This document shows, piece by piece, positions 15,364 to 22,493 of a stretch of DNA of 33,495 nucleotides. Origin of the DNA: Arcticibacter sp. (GTDB taxonomy: Bacteria > Bacteroidota > Bacteroidia > 2-12-FULL-35-15); NCBI GenBank assembly GCA_021155045.1, contig JAJNQB010000015.1, forward strand, positions 1 through 33,495, written 5' to 3'. Numbering within the stretch: position 1 is the first letter of the stretch; the number at the start of each line of letters is the position of its first letter. Both the position numbers and the translations under genes were made by a program. Below the pieces are notes generated by a model that was not told where the DNA came from, ran no database searches, and was given only the letters and a program-made list of their open reading frames with translations.

Positions 15364-15471
15364 ATGAAAAATAAATACGATACATCTGTAGTGTTTTTAT
15401 ACGCCACAGGAAGAGAACATTTATTGCCATTAGAATTTAGAAAACAAATCCCCTACTCTACAATTTCTACT
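15364..15471 (+). pseudogene. Decayed transposase N-terminal fragment
   Basis: The reading frame from ATG 15364 begins KNKYDTSVVFLYATGREHLL followed by PLEFRKQIPYSTIST. This resembles the N-terminal helix-turn-helix of Bacteroidota IS transposases, where a short region ending IPxSTIS(x)WR precedes the rest of the protein. After about 36 residues the similarity stops (TEQKPNN instead of a WR continuation), and the frame runs into unrelated pyrimidine-rich sequence until a stop at 15600. No catalytic DDE domain follows, so this is at most a remnant. Assignment rests on remembered motif similarity and is tentative. Confidence 0.4.
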
Positions 15472-15697
15472 GAACAAAAACCGAACAATTTTGGACTAGA
15501 TTCTCTCACCCACTCTAACTTCTCTGCTTCCCCTTCTTCCTTCTCCTTTTCTCCGCATTTTCGGAGAGCAAAACTTCGGCACACCGAAGGTATAAAATAA
15601 TTTACAATGGTTAAATAAATGTTTTTGTTGCAAAGAATGGTTAAAAACATTGTTTGCAAGTTTACTATGTTGTTTTAAATAAAATATAGTTTTTTCT
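15472..15697. other. Pyrimidine tract plus two short hairpins, no gene
   Basis: 15519-15554 is almost purely C/T on the plus strand. CTCCG (15551-15555) pairs with CGGAG (15562-15566), and CTTCGG (15574-15579) with CCGAAG (15584-15589) around CACA. Frames across it are low complexity on both strands. This looks like a dispersed intergenic repeat or element end rather than coding DNA. Confidence 0.45.
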
Positions 15698-15705
15698 TAT
15701 TTTTG
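15698..15705 (+). promoter_or_regulatory. -7 element (TATTTTTG) of the GH73/LysM gene
   Basis: Exact TAnnTTTG ending 5 bases before the ATG at 15711. This favours that ATG over the GTG at 15705, which would lie in the promoter, and implies a nearly leaderless transcript. Confidence 0.5.
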
Positions 15706-15710
15706 TGATA

Positions 15711-16637
15711 ATGCGTTACTTTTTAGTACTTATATTATCCTTACCGTTATTGCTGTTTGCTCAGCCTGCTGAACGTAAAATGACTGCACAACAATATATT
15801 GAGGCATACAAAGATGATGCTATCAAAGAAATGCTGATGTATAACATCCCGGCTAGCATTACACTTGCACAAGGTATGCTCGAAAGTGGAAACGGAAACA
15901 GCGATTTAGCTGTATATGCCAACAATCATTTTGGAATAAAATGTCATAAAGGTTGGGATGGTCCTACCTACATAAAAGATGATGATGCCAAAGACGAATG
16001 TTTTAGAAAATATGCAAAAGTATTAGATTCTTATACCGACCATTCTCAATTTTTAAAAACGCGCACTCGCTATAACTTTTTGTTTGAACTAAAACGTACT
16101 GATTATAAAGGTTGGGCAAAAGGATTAAAAGAAGCAGGCTATGCCACCGACCCAAAATACACACAACGTTTATTAGAAATTATTGAAACGAACAAGCTCT
16201 ATCAATATGACGAAATTGAGGGCATGGAAAACATTGATGTATTTGCAGAAAAACCAAAAACAAATCCTGATAAAATTGAAACAAGGGAGATTCTTCGCTT
16301 TCGATTTATTAAATACATTATTGTTAAGCCAGGTGATACGTTTTATAAAATTGCAAAAGATACCGACAAAGATTTATGGCAACTTTATAAATTCAACGAC
16401 CTTACTGAAAAAGACAAACTATATGCTGGCGAAAAATTATACTTGCAACCCAAACATCGCAAAGCAAAAGAACCTTTTCATATAGTAAAAGCAGGCGAAA
16501 CCATGCATTCTATTTCTCAACTGCATGGCATTAAACTTAAACACTTGTACAAAAAAAATAATATGAAACAGGGTGAAGAACCAAAAGTAGGTCAAAAACT
16601 ATATCTAAGAAAAAACAAACCAGAGCAAGAAGAATAA
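15711..16637 (+). CDS. Exported glucosaminidase (GH73) with two LysM domains
   Basis: 308 residues. Signal peptide 1-18 (MRYFLVLILSLPLLLFAQ). Residues about 25-165 are a GH73 N-acetylglucosaminidase domain, with the family's ITLAQGMLESGNG (catalytic Glu58) and NNHFGIKCHKGW; the DSYTDHSQFL and GWAKGLKEAGYATDP motifs complete it. It cleaves N-acetylglucosaminyl bonds in peptidoglycan. Two LysM modules follow at about 202-247 (YIIVKPGDTFYKIAKDTDKD) and 256-299 (FHIVKAGETMHSISQLHG), anchoring it to glycan chains. A likely role is wall turnover or cell separation. The membrane GT-C gene starts 21 bases after its stop and is probably co-transcribed. Confidence 0.93.
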   Translation: MRYFLVLILSLPLLLFAQPAERKMTAQQYIEAYKDDAIKEMLMYNIPASITLAQGMLESGNGNSDLAVYANNHFGIKCHKGWDGPTYIKDDDAKDECFRKYAKVLDSYTDHSQFLKTRTRYNFLFELKRTDYKGWAKGLKEAGYATDPKYTQRLLEIIETNKLYQYDEIEGMENIDVFAEKPKTNPDKIETREILRFRFIKYIIVKPGDTFYKIAKDTDKDLWQLYKFNDLTEKDKLYAGEKLYLQPKHRKAKEPFHIVKAGETMHSISQLHGIKLKHLYKKNNMKQGEEPKVGQKLYLRKNKPEQEE

Positions 16638-16658
16638 TAATTTTAAAGAGGTTATACA

Positions 16659-18008
16659 ATGATTCAATACATAAAACAAAAACCTCTTCTGTTCATTTTA
16701 CTTTTCGCTTTTCTAATTAGGCTCACCTATTTTATTGCCATTTTAATTTTAAATCCCGAAGGCTTTTATATTTATGATTCTTACGGTTATTGGCAAATTG
16801 CATTTAACCTAAAAGAATACGGTGCATTCAGTCAAAGCTATGATTTACCATTAGAACCTGATTATTACAGAACGCCTATTTACCCATTGTTTATTTTACT
16901 TGCAGAAAGTTTAAGAATAGAAACATTAACTATTATTCTGTTACAATTAATTTTAGGTGTGCTTACATGTTATTATACATTTAAACTATCGCATCTTATA
17001 ACAAAAAATAATTTTATTGCTTACGCCTCTGCATTAATTGTTGGCATTGATATACCAAGCATAGTAATGAATAATTTAGTGATGACCGAAACATTGTTTA
17101 CTTTTTTACTTAGTATGTGCATATACTTTTTTGTAAAACATTTGAAAGAAAACAAAACACCTCATCTACTTCTCTCTGCATTTATCTGTGGAATTGCAAT
17201 CCTTTGCAGACCCATTGGTTTTTTTATTCCTTTATTATTGTGTTTACTTCTAATTTTAAAATTCAGAAAAGAAATAAAAAAATCATTTCTAAAAGTATTT
17301 GCTTTTTTTGCAATTGTTTTGTTTACAATTTCGCCTTGGTTAATCAGAAACAAAATTACTTTTCAGCATTATTTTTTAAGTGTCATCCGCGAACACGATA
17401 TGCAAAACTATCAAGCTGCTGCTATTTATGCTGAATTGAATTCTGTTTCATTTCCAAAAGCACAAAGCGATTTAAGGTGGAAAACATTTAAAACATTTAA
17501 AGGTGATGCTAACAAACAACCTTACGAGTATGCAAAATTTATTGAGAAAGACGCAATGGATATTGCCTTTGATAATCCTTCTTTGTTACTAAAAAATCAT
17601 TTAATACAAACCGTTCACTTTTTTTTAAAACCTTGCCGTGCTTATATTGATATACAGTTGGGCAACTGGGGAATTGGCTACAATACCATTCCAAAAGATT
17701 ATCCAATTTTTAAATACTTATTTGAGCATAATAGCAAGCTAACAATAACGCTGGTGTTTTTTCAATTAGTTGTATTGCTAATAATTTACTTGAGTAGTAT
17801 AGCAGGTTTTATTTTTTTTAAAAAGCAAAAATCCCTTTTTTATTTTTTTGCGCTGGCTCTCATTATATTTTGTTTTTCAAACCTAACATTGCCTTACGTA
17901 ACCGAATCAAGGTTTAGAATACCAATAGTTCCCTACTTAGCAATAATAAGCGCTAGTGGAATATTTTTAATAAAAGAAGTTGTAAAGAAAAAATTTAGTA
18001 AACAGTAA
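16659..18008 (+). CDS. Polytopic GT-C glycosyltransferase (ArnT/PMT-like, GT39/83)
   Basis: 449 residues with about 10-11 predicted membrane helices. GT-C enzymes move a sugar from a polyprenyl-phosphate donor to a lipid or protein on the periplasmic face. The first periplasmic loop carries YDSYGYWQIAFNLKEYGAFS, with the acidic residues expected of the catalytic site, followed by YYRTPIYPLFI, the family's R-x-P-x-YP motif. A second characteristic element, RPIGFFIPL, occurs near residue 186. The acceptor cannot be told. The start is preceded by AGAGG about 10 bases upstream, an SD-like sequence unusual here. The last 14 bases overlap the convergent PorE-like gene. Confidence 0.85.
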   Translation: MIQYIKQKPLLFILLFAFLIRLTYFIAILILNPEGFYIYDSYGYWQIAFNLKEYGAFSQSYDLPLEPDYYRTPIYPLFILLAESLRIETLTIILLQLILGVLTCYYTFKLSHLITKNNFIAYASALIVGIDIPSIVMNNLVMTETLFTFLLSMCIYFFVKHLKENKTPHLLLSAFICGIAILCRPIGFFIPLLLCLLLILKFRKEIKKSFLKVFAFFAIVLFTISPWLIRNKITFQHYFLSVIREHDMQNYQAAAIYAELNSVSFPKAQSDLRWKTFKTFKGDANKQPYEYAKFIEKDAMDIAFDNPSLLLKNHLIQTVHFFLKPCRAYIDIQLGNWGIGYNTIPKDYPIFKYLFEHNSKLTITLVFFQLVVLLIIYLSSIAGFIFFKKQKSLFYFFALALIIFCFSNLTLPYVTESRFRIPIVPYLAIISASGIFLIKEVVKKKFSKQ

Positions 18009-20454
18009 TTTTTACATACTGATACTTTTCATACATGGCTTTATTAACCAAATAATCAATATTGTATTGCGGTCCATCAACCATTGACCTTATTTTCACA
18101 AAAGTAATTTTTGATTCGTCAACACCTTTTGCTTTTAAAGCAGTTAGCAATTGTTCTTTTGCTTTTTCGGAACGAGCAATAGATAAATCTTTGTTTGTTT
18201 TATATGCTCTGGTTGGAACCGTTGATGAACTTGCCAAAATAGATATGTTTAATTTTCCGCTTTGGTTATATAACTCAACTAAGTTTGTAATATACTCTTG
18301 ATAAGGAGAATCGTTTACATCAATCTGAGTTACATTGTATTTAAAGTTCATAGTAAACTTTAATTTATCAACTGTTGCTAATTGAACATTTTCTGGTTTA
18401 ATATTATCTTTCACCACCACATTATTATTTCCTTTTTGCGCAGCCAATGCTTTTGCATTGTTTTTAAAGCTTACAGACGTTTTTGTATTGCTAGCAAGTT
18501 GATATTTTTTTCCAAGGTTTTTTGTTTTTAATAAACCGCCTTTCTCATCTTTAAATTCTGCATACGATTTTTTACCAATGAAATGAGTATCTTCTTCATC
18601 CAAAGCAACCACATAATCAATACTTGTAGGCAGCTCTTTAAAAATAAACCATCCTAACTCATCCGAATTTGTTGTTCGTATAACTTTACCATCAGCATCC
18701 AACAAGTTTACTTTTAAAGCATTTAATGGTTTTCCTTCTGAATCTATAAGTCGCCCTTCAACGCTTATATATGTTGCAGGAACTTCAGCAACAGTTGTAT
18801 TTGTATCTTTATCCTTATCAGGATTTTCATTATTTACAGCAACAGGTTGCCCAAATTGAACGGGTTTTAATTTAATAGCTTTATTAATTTCTTGGTAAGC
18901 GGCATCAGCAGGAACTTCCATTATTTCATTAAAAAATTCTTGTCCATCTTGTTGATACGACAATGTGTAATTGCTTCCTGGAGGGATGATAATTGTAAAA
19001 CTTCCATCACGTTGTAAAGGTTTATAAACACCCGATACAATTCCTGTTTCATTATTTGTTGCTACAATTTCTAAATCCGTTGGAAGAGGTTCTCCGTTTG
19101 CTGTTTCAATAACACCTTTAATTAAAACAAGTGGCTGCTCTTTTCGTTCAGGAATAGAAACTACATAAATATCTTTTTCGCCATAACCTTCTGCACGAGA
19201 CGATGATGCATAATAACCTCTTCTTCCATCGGGCGATGTTACATAAAATACATCATCATCCGTAGTATTAATTGGATAACCAATATTTAAAGGCTCCTGC
19301 CAGTTTCCTTCTTCACGATTAGAGAAAAATACATCATAACCTCCCATTGTATTATGACCATTAGAACTAAAAAATAAAATATTTCCACTTGGATGAATAA
19401 ATGGAGATTCTTCATCATAAGGAGTATTGATTGGAGCTCCAAGATTTGTTGCTTTACTCCATTTACCATTAGGTAATTTTACACAACGCCAAATATCTTT
19501 TCCTCCCATACTTCCATCTTTTCTGTCACTAACAAAATACAATGTTTTTCCATCGGGAGTTAAGCATGCACTTGTTTCCCAATAAGGAGTATTTATATCA
19601 GAACCCATTGCCTGCGGGAAAGTCCAATTATTTCCATCTACCTCACTAAAATAAATATCTCCGCCATTAATATCTTTGTAAATTAATAATGTTTGTGCAT
19701 CAGCAGTTAAACCTACCGTTGCTTCGTGAGTTGTTGTATTTATATTTGGACTTATTGAAACGGGCTTAGTCCAAGTACTATCCGGTTTACGATAAGCAAT
19801 ATAAATATCTTCATAAAATTGATCTTCTATGGTTTTATCTCCTCCAGTACTTCCAGCTCTGCGTGAAGTAAAAATTAAAGTGTTTTCATCAGCTGAAAGC
19901 ACCGGACTATGATCGGCATAAGGAGAATTTATACTATCTCCTAAATTTTTAATAACAACATTAAATGGAGCTGCTACCAATAATTTTGCGGTATTTGCTA
20001 TTTGAATATGACGATTAACATCATCAATCAATTCTTTTTGTGAAGGACGTAAATACGATTTAAATTTTTCGTAATAAGCAATTGCTTCATCAAATCTATA
20101 ATTCAAATGCAATGCTTGACCATAATAAAAATAAGCATTAATAGGAGCACTCTTTTCACTTGGTTCAATATCGGTATAACGAGTTGTTGTTTTTTGAACC
20201 GCTTTTTCGAGATAGCCAATTGCTTTTCCTCTTCCAATTGCACTCTTTAAATAACAAAAACCTATTTTATAGTTGATGTTCGCATTTGTAGAATCAATTG
20301 CATAAGCCTCAAAAAAGTTTTTTAAAGCTTGTACATAATTACCTTCTAAAACAAGATAATTGCCTTCAGTAAACCTATCACGGTATTCTCCTTTTTGTGA
20401 AAATGTTAATTGGGAGCTAAATATTAATAAGAAAAATAACAGTATGCGTTTCAT
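17995..20454 (-). CDS. PorE-like TPR/PD40/regulatory/OmpA-like envelope protein
   Basis: 819 residues from ATG 20454 (a TTG one codon upstream is not favoured). Signal peptide ends near TFSQ; there is no lipobox Cys. Domains: TPR-type helices about 28-165; a PD40/WD40-like propeller about 165-435 with repeated SP.LSADENTLIFTSRR, LTPDGKTLYFVSDR, IHPSGNILFFSSNG; two carboxypeptidase-regulatory-like domains about 443-535 and 564-650; and an OmpA-like wall-binding domain about 695-819 (NKDLSIARSEKAKEQL). This order matches the type IX secretion protein PorE of Porphyromonas, which links the machinery to peptidoglycan, but many Bacteroidota paralogues share it, so a T9SS role is only likely. The second regulatory domain makes it longer than PorE. 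Convergent overlap of 14 bases with the GT-C gene. Confidence 0.85.
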   Translation of the reverse strand: MKRILLFFLLIFSSQLTFSQKGEYRDRFTEGNYLVLEGNYVQALKNFFEAYAIDSTNANINYKIGFCYLKSAIGRGKAIGYLEKAVQKTTTRYTDIEPSEKSAPINAYFYYGQALHLNYRFDEAIAYYEKFKSYLRPSQKELIDDVNRHIQIANTAKLLVAAPFNVVIKNLGDSINSPYADHSPVLSADENTLIFTSRRAGSTGGDKTIEDQFYEDIYIAYRKPDSTWTKPVSISPNINTTTHEATVGLTADAQTLLIYKDINGGDIYFSEVDGNNWTFPQAMGSDINTPYWETSACLTPDGKTLYFVSDRKDGSMGGKDIWRCVKLPNGKWSKATNLGAPINTPYDEESPFIHPSGNILFFSSNGHNTMGGYDVFFSNREEGNWQEPLNIGYPINTTDDDVFYVTSPDGRRGYYASSSRAEGYGEKDIYVVSIPERKEQPLVLIKGVIETANGEPLPTDLEIVATNNETGIVSGVYKPLQRDGSFTIIIPPGSNYTLSYQQDGQEFFNEIMEVPADAAYQEINKAIKLKPVQFGQPVAVNNENPDKDKDTNTTVAEVPATYISVEGRLIDSEGKPLNALKVNLLDADGKVIRTTNSDELGWFIFKELPTSIDYVVALDEEDTHFIGKKSYAEFKDEKGGLLKTKNLGKKYQLASNTKTSVSFKNNAKALAAQKGNNNVVVKDNIKPENVQLATVDKLKFTMNFKYNVTQIDVNDSPYQEYITNLVELYNQSGKLNISILASSSTVPTRAYKTNKDLSIARSEKAKEQLLTALKAKGVDESKITFVKIRSMVDGPQYNIDYLVNKAMYEKYQYVKITVY

Positions 20455-20497
20455 CAAGTTCTATCCTAATTTTGCTTTAAGTTTTTTTTAAGATAGG

Positions 20498-20505
20498 CAA
20501 AAATA
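20498..20505 (-). promoter_or_regulatory. -7 element (TATTTTTG) of the PorE-like gene
   Basis: Exact TAnnTTTG on the minus strand, 43 bases before the ATG at 20454. Confidence 0.45.
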
Positions 20506-20574
20506 TAAATAATATCGAAAAAAAATAGTGATTTGTCTAAAAGAATTTAACATCTAAAGTTTGAAAAGTAAGAT

Positions 20575-21345
20575 TTACCATTTACCTCCTGAACCACCTC
20601 CACCAAAACCACCACCACCGAAGCCTCCGAAACCTCCTGATGATGAACTTCCTCCTCCAAATCCACCCATTCCTCCAAATCGTTGTCCATAGAAAATCCC
20701 TCTGGAGCCCATTGTCATTCCACCTCTTCCACCGCCACCTAAACGTGAGATTATAAAAATTACGATTATGATGATAATTAAAATAATAAATGGAGATATT
20801 TTGTCTTTGTTTTTTTGACGGTTATATTCATCGGAGTTATATTCTCCTTTTGCCAAAGACATAAGCACATCGGTAGCTTTATCCAATGCTTCAAAATTTT
20901 GTCCTTTTTTAAGGTAAGGATACATTTCGTTTTCCCGAATTTTTTTAGTAGTAATATCTGGTATCGCACCCTCTAATCCTTTACCAACTGAAATAAACAA
21001 ATCTCGCTGCCCTTCTCCCCCTGTTGGCTTAATAAGAATAACAATTCCATTGCTGAGTTTTTCTTGTCCAACTCCCCACTTGTAACCTATTTGTGTTGCA
21101 TAATCCCAGGCTTCCAAACCTGCTAAATCATCCACAACAACTATTACTATTTGATTAGAAGTTTCTTTGGCAAACGTTTCGAGCTTACCTTCTAAGATAT
21201 TTATTTCATTAGCAGTTAAAAAATTCGAAGCCGAAAAATCATTTACCAATTTTGGAGGATTTGGACGAGCAGGAATAACATCTAACTGAGCAAACGTAGC
21301 AACGGCAAAAAAACAAAAGAATAATATGGAGAATATTTTTTTCAA
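20575..21345 (-). CDS. TPM-domain (TLP18.3/Psb32/MOLO-1) exported protein
   Basis: 256 residues. Signal peptide 1-20 (ending ATFAQ), TPM domain about 32-166 (NQIVIVVVDDLAGLEAWDYA, YKWGVGQEKLSNGIVILI, GKGLEGAIPD), one membrane helix about 183-200 (an Ile-rich run), then a Gly-rich tail 203-256 ending GGGGSGGKW. TPM domains bind nucleotide or phosphate groups in some members, but the bacterial role is unclear. The topology puts the TPM domain in the periplasm and the Gly-rich tail in the cytoplasm. It is the last of a lemA-TPM-TPM cluster, 61 bases after the preceding gene; this neighbourhood is common in Bacteroidota. Confidence 0.9.
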   Translation of the reverse strand: MKKIFSILFFCFFAVATFAQLDVIPARPNPPKLVNDFSASNFLTANEINILEGKLETFAKETSNQIVIVVVDDLAGLEAWDYATQIGYKWGVGQEKLSNGIVILIKPTGGEGQRDLFISVGKGLEGAIPDITTKKIRENEMYPYLKKGQNFEALDKATDVLMSLAKGEYNSDEYNRQKNKDKISPFIILIIIIIVIFIISRLGGGGRGGMTMGSRGIFYGQRFGGMGGFGGGSSSSGGFGGFGGGGFGGGGSGGKW

Positions 21346-21406
21346 CGTAAATATTTTTTATGATAGTTTATAGTTAATCAGTAATCGTAAAATAATAAAA
21401 TTTACT

Positions 21407-21844
21407 CTAATTTCCAAATGTAACTTCATTACTAAGTTCATTTGTATCATTATTTAGATGAGGAAAATGTGCTTTTAGCTTTTCTCCAGCCATTTCAATC
21501 CCTTTGCAAATACCATCTGTGTATTGCTCTAATTTAAAATGAGTTTGCATTTCATCTCTAATCGAGTCCCAAAACCCTTTTGGTACAACATCATTAATTC
21601 CTTTATCTCCAACAATTGCAAATTTTTTATTTTCAAATGCTAAATAAAACAGCACTCCATTTCGAAGTGCTGTTTTGTGCATTTTTAATTTTTCAAAAAT
21701 TTCGACCGCTGTGTCTAAAGCATCGCCTTTGCATTTTGTATCAATGTGTACTCTTATTTCACCTGATGTATTTAATTCAGCTTTAGCAATAGCATCCTGA
21801 ATAGCCTGTTTTCCTTCTTGAGTAAATATTTTTTTTATTGACAT
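21407..21844 (-). CDS. Short TPM-domain protein without signal peptide
   Basis: 145 residues, essentially a single TPM domain (TSGEIRVHIDTKC at about 26-38, RNGVLFYLAFENKKFAIVGD at 61-80, GFWDSIRDEM at 91-100) with no signal peptide and no membrane helix, so it is cytosolic or tethered through a partner. The start ATG overlaps the last base of the lemA stop (TAATG), indicating translational coupling. Its exported paralogue lies directly downstream. The function is not established. Confidence 0.88.
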   Translation of the reverse strand: MSIKKIFTQEGKQAIQDAIAKAELNTSGEIRVHIDTKCKGDALDTAVEIFEKLKMHKTALRNGVLFYLAFENKKFAIVGDKGINDVVPKGFWDSIRDEMQTHFKLEQYTDGICKGIEMAGEKLKAHFPHLNNDTNELSNEVTFGN

Positions 21845-22398
21845 TAAAATTCAACTTTAGGTGCAACTTCAGAACCAGCAGCAGCTTCAAATCCTTTTTT
21901 AGCTGGGAAACGTTCCTTACTCAAAAGCATTTCGTTTATAAAACCTGTGATATGAGAATTATACTTTTTTACTGCTTCGTTATACGTATTACGTGCAAAA
22001 TTAATTCTGTTTTCTGTTCCCTCCAATTGTGTTTGTAAAGCTCCAAAATTTTCGGTAGAACGAATTTGTGGATAAGCCTCAAATGCTAAATTAATAGCAG
22101 TATTGATTTTTTTGCCCATAATTTCCATGTCTTCTGGAGTTTTTGCATTTACAATACCTGCACGAGCTTGAGTAACTGCAGTTAAAATACCTCTTTCGTT
22201 TTCTGCTGCACCTTTAACGGTTGCAACAAGTTGAGGAACTAAATCAGCTCTACGTTGGTAGCTCGATTGAACATCCGCCCAAGCGTTATCCACTTCTTTT
22301 TGAAAGTCATTTGCTTTGTTAAAATTACTTCTGTAAGTAAGGAAAATAATTAGTAAAAAAGCTAAAATTCCCCCAATAACTAAATACGATTTTTTCAT
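21844..22398 (-). CDS. lemA: LemA family protein
   Basis: 184 residues. One N-terminal membrane helix (about 4-22), then a long alpha-helical body, with the family's VDNAWADVQSSYQRRADLVP near residues 36-55 and later ATVKGAAENERGIL and ENRINFARNTYNEAVKKYN. LemA proteins are short helical membrane-anchored proteins of unsettled function, often next to TPM-domain genes, as here. It is first in the three-gene cluster and overlaps the next gene by one base. The start is the ATG directly before the membrane helix. A hairpin terminator isolates the cluster from htpG upstream. Confidence 0.95.
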   Translation of the reverse strand: MKKSYLVIGGILAFLLIIFLTYRSNFNKANDFQKEVDNAWADVQSSYQRRADLVPQLVATVKGAAENERGILTAVTQARAGIVNAKTPEDMEIMGKKINTAINLAFEAYPQIRSTENFGALQTQLEGTENRINFARNTYNEAVKKYNSHITGFINEMLLSKERFPAKKGFEAAAGSEVAPKVEF

Positions 22399-22430
22399 TT
22401 TATTTTTTGTTTAGGTTGTTAAATATACAA

Positions 22431-22484
22431 AAAAATTGACAAAGCTTGTACCATATCATTTGTAATGACAAGCTGTCGATTTTT
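22431..22484 (-). terminator. Long hairpin terminator between htpG and lemA
   Basis: AAATTGACAAAGCTTGT (22433-22449) pairs with ACAAGCTGTCGATTT (22468-22482): a stem of about 14 pairs with one wobble and a 2-base bulge. An A-run lies on the left and a T-run on the right, so it could stop transcription in either direction. For htpG the minus-strand U-run at 22429-22435 follows the stem. Confidence 0.65.
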
Positions 22485-22493
22485 GACAGATTT

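Noticed and set aside
15453..15659. Minus-strand frame across the pyrimidine tract
   Set aside because: The translation is dominated by Glu/Lys from the purine-rich strand, with no domain or start context.
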